Below, piece after piece: positions 55,187-64,000 of a stretch of DNA of 64,000 nucleotides (position 1 is its first letter; each line of letters starts with the position of its first letter). Both the position numbers and the translations under genes were made by a program. Location: the NCBI RefSeq assembly GCF_014333615.1, contig NZ_JACSCY010000003.1, positions 124,001 to 188,000 on the forward strand, read 5' to 3'. Under the pieces are notes generated by a model. It was not told the origin of the DNA, ran no database searches, and saw only the letters and a program-made list of their open reading frames with translations. This stretch comes from Hymenobacter citatus (GTDB lineage Bacteria > Bacteroidota > Bacteroidia > Cytophagales > Hymenobacteraceae).

Positions 55187-56425
55187 ATGTCCTCCCCTAC
55201 CCCCTCTCCCAAAACGGCCTCCTTGCTCAGCGCCGTCGTTATTGTGGCCTCGCTGGGCTACTTCGTGGATATTTACGACTTGGTGCTGTTCAGCATTATC
55301 CGGGTGCAGAGCCTGAATGGTATTGGCATTACCGATACCAACGCCGTAACGGAACAAGGTCAATACCTACTGAGTATGCAGATGGGCGGCATGCTGCTGG
55401 GTGGCATTTTGTGGGGCGTGCTGGGTGATAAACGGGGTAGGCTTTCGGTGTTGTTTGGCTCTATTCTCATGTACTCGCTGGCCAACATTGCCAACGGCTT
55501 CGTGCAGACCATCGACCAATACGCCTGGCTACGCCTGATTGCGGGGGTAGGGCTGGCCGGGGAGCTGGGCGCCGGCATTACGCTGGTAGCCGAAAGCCTA
55601 CCCAAAGAAAAACGCGGCTACGGCACCATGATTGTAGCTTCGGTGGGCGTATCGGGCGCGATGGTGGCGTATTGGATAGGCGCGGCCTTTGGCTGGCGCA
55701 ATGCTTATTTTATTGGCGGTGGGCTGGGGCTGGCGTTGCTGGCCCTGCGGGTAGGCGTGTTTGAATCGGGCATGTTTGAGCAAGCCAAGCGCGAAGGCGT
55801 GGAGCGCGGCAATTTCCTGGCTTTGTTCAGCAACGGGGAGCGGTTTGGGCGCTACCTGCGCTGCCTGTTTCTGGGCGTGCCCTTCTGGTTTCTGATTGGC
55901 ATCCTTATCACATTGGCGCCGGAATTTGGGCGAGAATTTGGTCTGACTGGACCCGTAACGGGTGGGCTGAGCGTGTTCTGGTGCTACTTCGGCCTCACCC
56001 TGGGCGACTTCACCAGCGGTGGCCTCAGCCAATTATTGCGCAGCCGCAACCGCACCCTCCAAGCCTTTATTGCGGCCAGCACCGTGATGGTAGGCGTGTA
56101 CCTGTTTGGGTTGCGTGGGGCCTCACCTACCCTTTTTTACGGGGTGTGCTTTCTGATAGGCTTTGCGGGCGGTTTCTGGGCGCTGTTCGTAACGGTGGCG
56201 GCTGAGCAATTTGGCACCAACCTGCGCTCCACCGTAGCTACCACAGCCCCCAACTTTGCGCGCGGCGCCATTGTACTTATCAATCCAGCGTTTCTGGCGT
56301 TGCGGCCGGAACTAGGCATTGTGGGCGCGGCCTTGGTTATCGGTGTGGTTACGTTGTCGTTGGCCTTTTTTGGAGCCGCTACCCTCCCCGAAAGCTATGG
56401 CAAAGACCTCGACTATGTGGAGTAA
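55187..56425 (+). CDS. MFS transporter
   Basis: About 412 residues with roughly twelve membrane helices. The loop 2-3 motif WGVLGDKRGRLSVLFGS and the helix 4-5 segment IAGVGLAGELGAGITLVAESLPKEKRG are typical of the metabolite:H+ symporter / sugar-porter-like branch, as is GYFVDIYDLVLFSII in helix 1. Substrate not inferable. Start at 55187 follows from the conserved first helix; it lies 55 bp after the CDF gene and may be cotranscribed. Confidence 0.9.
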   Translation: MSSPTPSPKTASLLSAVVIVASLGYFVDIYDLVLFSIIRVQSLNGIGITDTNAVTEQGQYLLSMQMGGMLLGGILWGVLGDKRGRLSVLFGSILMYSLANIANGFVQTIDQYAWLRLIAGVGLAGELGAGITLVAESLPKEKRGYGTMIVASVGVSGAMVAYWIGAAFGWRNAYFIGGGLGLALLALRVGVFESGMFEQAKREGVERGNFLALFSNGERFGRYLRCLFLGVPFWFLIGILITLAPEFGREFGLTGPVTGGLSVFWCYFGLTLGDFTSGGLSQLLRSRNRTLQAFIAASTVMVGVYLFGLRGASPTLFYGVCFLIGFAGGFWALFVTVAAEQFGTNLRSTVATTAPNFARGAIVLINPAFLALRPELGIVGAALVIGVVTLSLAFFGAATLPESYGKDLDYVE

Positions 56426-56493
56426 ATAACTTGAGCCCCGTTCAACTGGGCACCGCCAATGCCGTATACGGCAGTATCAACATCCCTCTGACA

Positions 56494-56862
56494 ATGAAAA
56501 AGATACTGGGCCTTTTGGCCGTTGCTGGCGCCGCATTTTTCGCCGTGCCCGCACAAGCACAAACAACTACTACCGACATGCAGAGCCAGCAGCAGCGCGC
56601 GGCTGATGCCAAAGCTGCTCTGCGCGAGCAGAAGCAACAGTCAGCCGCTAGCCGCGATGCTGTGCGTGAGAGCAAGCGCGAGGTAAAGGATCAGCGCAAT
56701 GCCATGAAAGCGCAGAAAGCGCAAATGAAAGAACAGAAAATGGTGGCCAAGCAAGCCAAGCAACAGGAGAAAATGGCCCGCCAGCAGGCGCACGCCGAAA
56801 AACAAGCCCTGAGTGAGCAGAAAAAAGCAGCCCGCGCCGAAAAGAAGGCGGCTACTATGTAA
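56494..56862 (+). CDS. Small exported Lys/Gln/Ala-rich coiled-coil protein
   Basis: A 122-residue product with a clear signal peptide (MKKILGLLAVAGAAFFAVPAQAQ). The mature part is almost wholly charged helix, with repeated QK/EQK words such as MKAQKAQMKEQKMVAKQAKQ, ending KKAARAEKKAATM. It looks like a small periplasmic coiled coil. No family recognised; possibly a stress-type envelope protein. A strong terminator follows 42 bp later. Confidence 0.8.
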   Translation: MKKILGLLAVAGAAFFAVPAQAQTTTTDMQSQQQRAADAKAALREQKQQSAASRDAVRESKREVKDQRNAMKAQKAQMKEQKMVAKQAKQQEKMARQQAHAEKQALSEQKKAARAEKKAATM

Positions 56863-56904
56863 CACACGCCGCTCAAACGGCTTTTTCCTGCGCTTCTCCG
56901 TACA

Positions 56905-56940
56905 GAAAGCTCCGGCCGTGTGGTCGGGGCTTTCTTTTTT
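56905..56940 (+). terminator. Terminator of the small coiled-coil gene
   Basis: GAAAGC (56905-56910) pairs with GCTTTC (56929-56934) and CCG with CGG inside, followed by six T. Classical Rho-independent form. Confidence 0.85.
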
Positions 56941-56973
56941 ATCTACACTTACGTTCTACTTCTACTTTCGCTT

Positions 56974-57423
56974 ATGGCTGCCTCCCCAACCAAGAACACC
57001 GTTATGTACTACCCCTGGCATCACTATGTGCTGCTGCCAGCGGCTTTCATTCTGGCTGCGTATGGCGTGCGGCGCTATACCGATGTAGCCGGCAACGATT
57101 CGGAGAACTCGCGGTTGTGGTTTACGGTGGCGGCGCTGGCCGTGGTAGGGCTAGGTGTACTGTTGATGCTTCGGCAGCACTACGCTCTCACGTTGCAGGA
57201 CCGCATTATCCGGCTGGAGCTGCGCCAGCAGTATTTTGAAGCTACTGGCCAGAGTCTGCGGCCGCTGGAAGATCAGCTCACCCTACCCCAAATCCTGAAT
57301 CTGCGCTTTGCCGGCGATGCCGAGCTGCCAGCGCTGGTGCAAGCGGCTATTCGGGAGAAACTATCGCCCAAAGACATTCAGGCCCGCATTCAGGACTTTC
57401 ACTTCGACCACATGCGGGTCTGA
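56974..57423 (+). CDS. DUF6526-like small membrane protein
   Basis: A 149-residue protein with two membrane helices (YVLLPAAFILAAYGVRRY and LWFTVAALAVVGLGVLLM) and a hydrophilic C-terminal half containing LQDRIIRLELRQQYFEATGQ and LRFAGDAELPALVQAAIREK. This layout matches the DUF6526 family as I remember it; function unknown. Start at MAASPTKNTVMYYPWHHYV. TACTTTCG before it is one base off the -7 consensus. Confidence 0.75.
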   Translation: MAASPTKNTVMYYPWHHYVLLPAAFILAAYGVRRYTDVAGNDSENSRLWFTVAALAVVGLGVLLMLRQHYALTLQDRIIRLELRQQYFEATGQSLRPLEDQLTLPQILNLRFAGDAELPALVQAAIREKLSPKDIQARIQDFHFDHMRV

Positions 57424-57440
57424 GTGGTACCTTTGTGGGT

Positions 57441-57731
57441 ATGTTTTTGCTTTCCCTCACTTATTTGGTTCCCTTCGAGGAGATAGAGCCGCTGATGGCG
57501 TCGCACATGACATGGGTAGACACGCACTACCAGACAGGTACGTTGCTGCTCTCAGGCCGAAAAATACCGCGCACGGGCGGTATGCTCCTGGCCCGCGCCG
57601 AGAGCCGTGCGGCCATCGAGGCCATCGTAGCTGCCGACCCCTTTACGCAAGCCGGCGCCGTGCACTACGATATCATTGAATCTACGCCTACCCGCATCGC
57701 GCCCGACGCTGGCGAGGGCTGGCTCACTTAA
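57441..57731 (+). CDS. YciI-family protein
   Basis: A 96-residue ferredoxin-like small protein: FLLSLTYLVPFEEIEPLMAS, HMTWVDTHYQTGTLLLSGRK with the conserved His/Asp pattern of YciI, and AIVAADPFTQAGAVHYDIIE. The family is thought to include small catalytic or binding proteins; role unknown. The ATG at 57441 follows the DUF6526 gene by 17 bp; an in-frame GTG lies six bases upstream. Confidence 0.88.
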   Translation: MFLLSLTYLVPFEEIEPLMASHMTWVDTHYQTGTLLLSGRKIPRTGGMLLARAESRAAIEAIVAADPFTQAGAVHYDIIESTPTRIAPDAGEGWLT

Positions 57732-57747
57732 CCTTTTACTTTCCCTG

Positions 57748-58050
57748 ATGATTTTATACAACGTAACCAGCAGCGTCGACCCCGAAGTGGCTGAGGAGTG
57801 GATGGAATATGTCCGCGACGCGCACATGCCCGAAGTAATGGCCACGGGCTTCTTCGTGAAGCACCAGCTCTGCCGCCTGCTCAACGAAGAAAATGACGGC
57901 TACACCTACGCTGCCCAGTACTACGCCCTCGGCCTAGAACAGCTCGAAGCCTTCCAGAACGCCTTCGAACCCGGCCTCAACGCTACCTTAGAAACTCGTT
58001 TCCCCGGCCAGTTCATCTCCTTTCGCACCATGCTGGAGATTCTTGACTAA
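57748..58050 (+). CDS. DUF4286 family protein
   Basis: A 100-residue protein: MILYNVTSSVDPEVAEEWME, YVRDAHMPEVMATGFFVKHQ, LCRLLNEENDGYTYAAQYYA, typical of the dimeric alpha/beta-barrel-like DUF4286 family of Bacteroidota. Function unknown. It is 16 bp after the YciI gene, so both probably share a transcript that ends in the large hairpin just after its TAA. Confidence 0.88.
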   Translation: MILYNVTSSVDPEVAEEWMEYVRDAHMPEVMATGFFVKHQLCRLLNEENDGYTYAAQYYALGLEQLEAFQNAFEPGLNATLETRFPGQFISFRTMLEILD

Positions 58051-58052
58051 GA

Positions 58053-58233
58053 GGTGAGATAGCGAGATGGTGAAATAGTGAGTTTGACGTTCTGTCATCC
58101 TGAGCGCAGCGAAGGACCTTATCACGCTAGAACGAGTCGTTGGTACGCTTGTCGTTCAACGCGATAAGGTCCTTCGCTACGCTCAGGATGACAGAACGTC
58201 AAACTCACTATTTCACCATCTCACTATCTCACC
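58053..58233. repeat. Composite dispersed hairpin element (best copy, 70-bp arms)
   Basis: Arms 58053-58122 and 58164-58233 pair over 70 bp with two mismatches. From outside in: degenerate GTGARATR 8-mers (about 27 bp), TTTGACGTTC, the core TGTCATCCTGAGCG..AGCGAAGGACCTTAT, and a 41-bp spacer with AGAACGAGTCGTTGGTACG. The GNAT gene's TGA (58237-58239) lies in one further GTGA unit on the right. It may terminate both convergent transcripts. Confidence 0.95.
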
Positions 58234-58236
58234 ATT

Positions 58237-58722
58237 TCACCGCCAGTCCCGCAGCTGCTCGGCTGATAGGTTGCCGTTGAGCCATTCCGGATCAAGCTGG
58301 GCGCCTAGCTTTTGGTAGAAGCCGATGGCGGGCTCGTTCCAGTTGAGCACCTGCCATTTCATGCGCTGGGCGCCGGTGTCGCGGGCTTCGGCTACTACGG
58401 CACCAAACAGCGCCCTACCCAGGCCCGTGCCGCGGGCGGCTTCCGTTACCACTAAATCTTCCAGGAACAGCATCTTGCCCTTCCAAGTGGAGTAGGCGGT
58501 GTAGTACAGCGCAATGCCGAGTAGCTCGTGGGCGGTGTTTTCGGCCACGAAGAATTTAAAAATTGGCTCCGGGCCGAAGCCGTCGCGCTGCATATCGGCC
58601 AGGGTGTTGGTGACTTCCTGTGGGGCGCGCTCGTATTCGGCCAGTTCCTGAATCAGGGCCAGCACTTGCGGCAAATCGGCTTCCACGCCTCGCCGAACGG
58701 TGATAGAGGACGGAATGGACAT
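58237..58722 (-). CDS. GNAT family N-acetyltransferase
   Basis: A 161-residue acetyl-CoA-dependent transferase. It starts SIPSSITVRRGVEADLPQVL and has motif A in FLEDLVVTEAARGTGLGRAL and motif B in KWQVLNWNEPAIGFYQKLGA. Similar to diamine (spermidine/spermine-type) acetyltransferases by these motifs, but substrate is uncertain. The C terminus DWR ends in the repeat-derived TGA. Confidence 0.92.
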   Translation of the reverse strand: MSIPSSITVRRGVEADLPQVLALIQELAEYERAPQEVTNTLADMQRDGFGPEPIFKFFVAENTAHELLGIALYYTAYSTWKGKMLFLEDLVVTEAARGTGLGRALFGAVVAEARDTGAQRMKWQVLNWNEPAIGFYQKLGAQLDPEWLNGNLSAEQLRDWR

Positions 58723-58752
58723 CAGCGAAAAAATAATAGGTGAAAAACAACG

Positions 58753-58788
58753 ACGCCCGGTTGCGGCGAAAGGGCCGTAACCGGGCGT
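58753..58788 (-). terminator. Hairpin after the small lipoprotein gene
   Basis: ACGCCCGGTT (58753-58762) pairs with AACCGGGCGT (58779-58788), inner GCGGC/GCCGT pairs partly. It lies 24 bp downstream of the lipoprotein stop on the minus strand, and a TTGTTTTTCACC run follows. Confidence 0.8.
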
Positions 58789-58811
58789 TGGCACAGGCCA
58801 AGTGGCCCGTA

Positions 58812-59045
58812 TTACATCTGCGGCTGCATCTTTTTGATGTCCTCCGTCGCATTAACCGCGTTAATTTCGCGGGTTGCAGGGTTTTCGGGGGCTGCTTTAC
58901 CGCCGGTAGTATCGGCTTCGGGTGGCAGCGGGGGTAGGGGCTCTACGGCCACGTTATCCTCTCTCTTGTAATCGGGGTTGCTGCACGAAGCAACCGACAG
59001 CAGCGAAGCACCGGCCAGCAGACCGATCAGAAGCGTATTCTTCAT
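58812..59045 (-). CDS. Small lipoprotein
   Basis: A 77-residue product with signal peptide and lipobox (LLIGLLAGASLLSVASC) followed by a short, Pro/Glu-rich hydrophilic chain (VAVEPLPPLPPEADTTGG) and no recognisable domain. It is probably anchored in the envelope. Its start MKNTLLIG at 59045 is chosen for the signal peptide. Confidence 0.78.
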   Translation of the reverse strand: MKNTLLIGLLAGASLLSVASCSNPDYKREDNVAVEPLPPLPPEADTTGGKAAPENPATREINAVNATEDIKKMQPQM

Positions 59046-59092
59046 AATAAACCGAAATGACACGGGCATTGACGTTTGGAGGCGCAAGATAC

Positions 59093-59192
59093 GGTGAGAT
59101 AGTGAGATGGTGAAATGGTGAGTTTGTCGTTCTGACTGCCCGAACCGCGCTACTTGCGCAAACTGTGCCGGCAGAACGACAAACTCACTATC

Positions 59193-59195
<3 letters not shown>
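59093..59195. repeat. Composite hairpin element lacking the usual core (copy at 59.1 kb)
   Basis: Left side has GTGAGATA GTGAGATG GTGAAATG GTGAG units. GTGAGTTTGTCGTTCTG (59118-59134) pairs exactly with 59172-59188. The usual GTCATCCTGAGC core is absent and the spacer differs from other copies, so this is either a core-deleted or a core-swapped form. The S9 peptidase stop (59193-59195) lies in its outer GTGA. Confidence 0.85.
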
Positions 59196-61382
<2,187 letters not shown>

Positions 61383-61485
61383 GCAGATACACTTGGGAGG
61401 CAGGCAACGAATATACCAACCAAGTGCATTTCAATCTTGTTATAGTGAAATCACTATTCACAAAATCTTATACATACCCAATTGG

Positions 61486-62169
61486 CTACTGGCTGCTCCG
61501 CATCCTCCCTACCTTCGGAATCACCTGTATCAGAAAGCGTTTGTTGTCGCCCTCGCGGCGCCCGGCGTAGCGGCCAGTGCCATAGAAACCACTCCCGCCA
61601 ATCACCAGTTCAATGCTGCGGTCCTGGGTGAAGTCGAGGCCGTTTTGCTTCCAGAAGTTTAGCAAGCTGAGGGCACGACGGTAGCTGAGTTGGTAAGTAA
61701 GTTGCTCCTCGTGGGCGTTGCGCGGGTCACCCTGGGGGTAGCGAGCGGCCATGCCTTCCACAATCACGAGGTAACGCACCGGCTGGTCGGTTTTGATACT
61801 CTTGAGCACCGTGCGCAAGGTGCGTCCCGCTTGCAGCAATGCCGGCTTGTAGCGCTCCTCAATTACGTCCTGTCCCGCCCTAAACTGCACCGGCACCAGC
61901 AGCTCGTGGCGCTCATTCGTAGGGTCGTATTTAAAGTATTTGCCTTCTAGCTGCTGCAAGGAGCGTTTGATCTTGTTGATTTCCTCCAGCTCCTCGGCTT
62001 TGGCTTTCAGCTCACCGTTGGCCTGTTTCAGCTCCCCTTCGCGGTCTTTGAACAGCTTGAAGCTGTACACAAACAGCACCAGCATCACCACAAACAGCGA
62101 CGTCATTAGGTCCACGTAGCTGGGCCAGAAGAAGTCGGAAGATTCGCGGTTTTGCGTAGGTTGATTCAT
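61486..62169 (-). CDS. MotB/OmpA-like membrane protein (ZorB-like)
   Basis: A 227-residue protein with one N-terminal membrane helix that carries an Asp at its start (SYVDLMTSLFVVMLVLFVYSF), as in MotB, TolR and ZorB. A coiled segment (about 40-75) is followed by an OmpA-like domain: PVQFRAGQDVIEERYKPALL, YRRALSLLNFWKQNG and EGDNKRFLIQVIPK, the last resembling the NxxRxxxI peptidoglycan-binding core but altered. It forms an operon with the MotA-like gene and a 67-residue membrane gene (gap 15 bp). Acts as stator anchor (inference). Confidence 0.8.
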   Translation of the reverse strand: MNQPTQNRESSDFFWPSYVDLMTSLFVVMLVLFVYSFKLFKDREGELKQANGELKAKAEELEEINKIKRSLQQLEGKYFKYDPTNERHELLVPVQFRAGQDVIEERYKPALLQAGRTLRTVLKSIKTDQPVRYLVIVEGMAARYPQGDPRNAHEEQLTYQLSYRRALSLLNFWKQNGLDFTQDRSIELVIGGSGFYGTGRYAGRREGDNKRFLIQVIPKVGRMRSSQ

Positions 62170-62184
62170 AAAAAATAGCCTCTT

Positions 62185-62388
62185 CTAGTCTTGCTCCAGC
62201 ACTGGTAGTATAAATAGGAACACAGGCCATAGCATCACAAATCCTATCCAGATGCTAGATGCTATAATACGTATCAGCAACTTTAACCAATTCGTTTCCG
62301 CTGGTCTCCTCATAATAAAGATGAATCCTATCACTACTATAGCCGGATATAACATTATCAATCCAATATGGAATGCATCTACTACCAT
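62185..62388 (-). CDS. Small two-helix membrane protein between the MotA- and MotB-like genes
   Basis: A 67-residue product: helix 1 GLIMLYPAIVVIGFIFIM, a basic loop RRPAETNWLKLLIRI and helix 2 SIWIGFVMLWPVFLFILPVL. No family recognised. It is clearly AT-richer than both neighbours, hinting at a separate origin. Gaps of 15 and 25 bp to its neighbours, all on the minus strand, place it in one operon. Confidence 0.7.
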   Translation of the reverse strand: MVVDAFHIGLIMLYPAIVVIGFIFIMRRPAETNWLKLLIRIIASSIWIGFVMLWPVFLFILPVLEQD

Positions 62389-62413
62389 CCTAGACAGAGC
62401 ATCACTTTAATAA

Positions 62414-63874
62414 TTATACCGGCCGCACGCCCCCAAACAGCTTATCCATAAACCGCTGCCAACGGTTTTTGGCTGTGGCCTTCACCAGCACCGTATTCAG
62501 CGCCGATAATTCTGTGAGCAGCTTGGCGTCTACCTGGGCGTCTAGCTCGATCTTGCGTAGCAGCTCGCGCTGGGTGGCCGTCACGTCGCGGAAGAGGGCT
62601 TCCTGGTTGCTTTTCACGTCGCGCAACGGGTCGAGTTGCTTGAGAATGCGCTCGAAGACGTTGTCCTGGTTGAGGCGGCGGAAATAGTCGCCCCACTTTT
62701 CGTAGGCTTGCTGGGCGTCGCGCTCGTGCTGGTTGAGGCGCTGCTGCATGAGGTCGGTGAGGCGCAGGGTAGCCGTATCGAAGTACTGCTCGGTGCGGGC
62801 CGCGAGGTTGTCCATTTCCGTTTGGTGGCGCTGGAAAAACGACAGCTGGTGCTGCACAATGTTGCTTTGCTGCCCGATGTACTGCCCCACGTTGTTGATG
62901 CCGCGCTCGAAGCCAGTGAGGCGGTCCAGGATACTGCTCACCTGCTGCGCCGTTGCGGCGCCGTCGGCCAGCATCTTGTTCAGTTGCTGCTGGTAGCCCG
63001 TAAATTGCCCAAACAGCTCCGCCGACTCGCGCACCTTGTCGAACACCGCAATATTGGCCTTCGCCATTTCGTCGTAGCCAATCTTATCCAGCGCCTCCAG
63101 GAAGCGGCTTTGCACCTGAATATTATTGGTGAGCTTGTCCATAATGGGCTCAAACAACGTCACCTTACCCACAAAATCCTGATTGAAGGCATCCAGCACA
63201 CCCTTCAGCGTGCTCAGGCTGCTCGACATATCATCGTGCAGAATGGGTAGCAGGCGAGCTTGCAGAAACGTGTAGTATTGGTTCTGGTGCTGATCCAGTA
63301 GTTGCCGGGCGCGGCGCACCACGCCGTTGCCCAGCAGCGTCAGCAGCAACCCCACAAACGAGCCCGTCATGGCGATGAGCACGCCGGTGAGGAAGGGCGT
63401 CAGGGCATTATCGTCGGATACGCCGTTGCGGGCAATACCTACGAGGCCCAGGATGACCCCCAGAAATGTACCGAGCAAGCCCAAGTAAAGCGGAGTGGCT
63501 ACGTTGGCCTGGGTGGCGTTGTCGAGCACCTGGGCCTGGCGGGCGGCAATGTCTTTGAGAATATCGAAGTTGGCCGCCGCTCCCTTGTTGTGGTAAAGGT
63601 AGGCGTTGGTGTCGCGCAGGATATCGGCAAACTCCGGCGAGGCCGTGTCCGCCTTGATCATGTCCACGGGGTAGGCGCCTTCGGGCGCGTCGGCGGCGTA
63701 GTCGGGTAGGTCGCGGCCGTCGGGAAGTAGTAAGCGGCGCTCTAAGCGCAAGGCTTGCCGCTCGGGGTAGAGCTGCCCGAGCCGTAGGGCCTGGGCTTTG
63801 GTTTGCAGAAACGTGCGGATTTGCAAGCCTACAACCACCAGCACCACCGCTATTTCAAGGATAATTTCGAGCAT
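62414..63874 (-). CDS. MotA/TolQ/ExbB-like proton channel protein with long helical tail (ZorA-like)
   Basis: A 486-residue protein. Membrane helix 1 is LEIILEIAVVLVVVGLQIRTF; after a cytoplasmic part come two helices with the MotA/ExbB signature (PLYLGLLGTFLGVILGL and LTPFLTGVLIAMTGSFVGLLLTLLG). From about residue 200 a long Gln-rich helical tail of about 270 residues follows. Three helices plus a long tail match ZorA of the Zorya anti-phage system. No ZorC, ZorD or ZorE gene lies downstream; the next gene is an S9 peptidase. It starts at MLEIIL (63874). Confidence 0.82.
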   Translation of the reverse strand: MLEIILEIAVVLVVVGLQIRTFLQTKAQALRLGQLYPERQALRLERRLLLPDGRDLPDYAADAPEGAYPVDMIKADTASPEFADILRDTNAYLYHNKGAAANFDILKDIAARQAQVLDNATQANVATPLYLGLLGTFLGVILGLVGIARNGVSDDNALTPFLTGVLIAMTGSFVGLLLTLLGNGVVRRARQLLDQHQNQYYTFLQARLLPILHDDMSSSLSTLKGVLDAFNQDFVGKVTLFEPIMDKLTNNIQVQSRFLEALDKIGYDEMAKANIAVFDKVRESAELFGQFTGYQQQLNKMLADGAATAQQVSSILDRLTGFERGINNVGQYIGQQSNIVQHQLSFFQRHQTEMDNLAARTEQYFDTATLRLTDLMQQRLNQHERDAQQAYEKWGDYFRRLNQDNVFERILKQLDPLRDVKSNQEALFRDVTATQRELLRKIELDAQVDAKLLTELSALNTVLVKATAKNRWQRFMDKLFGGVRPV

Positions 63875-63916
63875 GAAGAAAGGAAGAAGCAACGAATAGC
63901 TAAAGCTATAAACAAT

Positions 63917-64000
63917 CTGTCATCCTGAGCGCAACGCAGTGGAGCGAAGAACCTTCTCACAGTCAACGAGTCGTTCTTACGACGGTCGTTTCAGCGTGAG
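63917..64000. repeat. Composite dispersed hairpin element, cut by the right edge
   Basis: Begins CTGTCATCCTGAGCGCAACG, then an insert-like GCAGTGGAGCGAAG, then AACCTTCTCAC; the spacer CAACGAGTCGTTCTTACGAC matches other copies; the second arm begins GCGTGAG at the window end. Lies upstream of the ZorA-like gene. Confidence 0.85.

Noticed and set aside
61486..63874. Complete Zorya defence system
   Set aside because: Only ZorA- and ZorB-like genes are visible; downstream is a normal S9 peptidase, so the full system is not supported.

Overview
The window looks like a chromosomal piece of a Hymenobacter-like member of the Cytophagales (Bacteroidota). This rests on the GC-rich coding sequence, Bacteroidota-type promoter boxes (TAnnTTTG), type IX secretion/gliding genes (sprE/porW, gldKLMN, a porP/sprF homologue), an ATP synthase cluster with atpB-E-F-H-A-G but no beta or epsilon genes, and DUF4271, DUF4286 and PafA-type families. 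Genus is an inference from gene content. I saw no tRNA, rRNA, CRISPR array, transposase or prophage.

Layout. 1-2.8 kb: the regulator end of an RND efflux operon (TetR, TolC, adaptor running off the left edge) with a perfect palindrome over its promoter. 2.9-6.7 kb: ispF, an M28 peptidase and a LutB-type iron-sulfur protein, separated by long hairpins. 7.1-13.9 kb: a surface-glycan cluster (three glycosyltransferases, ABC exporter permease and ATPase, polysaccharide deacetylase) in which two adjacent glycosyltransferase genes share an almost identical 347-bp 5' block. 14-21.7 kb: housekeeping enzymes (sdaA, msrB, nnr, a UbiA-like protein, ppa, a PafA-type phosphatase, a HAD phosphatase). 21.8-27.8 kb: ATP synthase genes. 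28-35.4 kb: sprE, a class A penicillin-binding protein, uvrC. 35.5-41.4 kb: gldN-M-L-K and porP/sprF. 41.6-50 kb: hemD, DUF4271, a WecA/TagO-type transferase, an unknown gene, lipB, yraN, a MORN-like lipoprotein, htpG. 50-51.2 kb: two related small proteins of uncertain family. 51.6-56.4 kb: a TonB-dependent receptor, a His-rich CDF metal exporter and an MFS transporter. 56.5-61.4 kb: small genes and an S9 peptidase. 61.5-63.9 kb: a MotA/MotB-like (ZorA/ZorB-like) pair with a small membrane protein between them.

The strongest unexplained signal is between genes. A dispersed family of composite hairpins recurs at 17.2, 46.7, 58.1 and 63.9 kb, with related shorter forms at 3.4, 47.9, 54.1 and 59.1 kb. 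Full copies have a core arm starting GTCATCCTGAGC, a conserved central spacer containing AACGAGTCGTT-like sequence, and in some copies outer arms built from degenerate GTGARATG-type 8-mers. Four neighbouring genes have their TGA stop inside the outermost GTGA of such an element. Differently worded tandem-repeat hairpins sit in two gaps of the ATP synthase cluster. The best candidate protein system is the MotAB-like pair at the right end; no Zorya effector gene is visible beside it.
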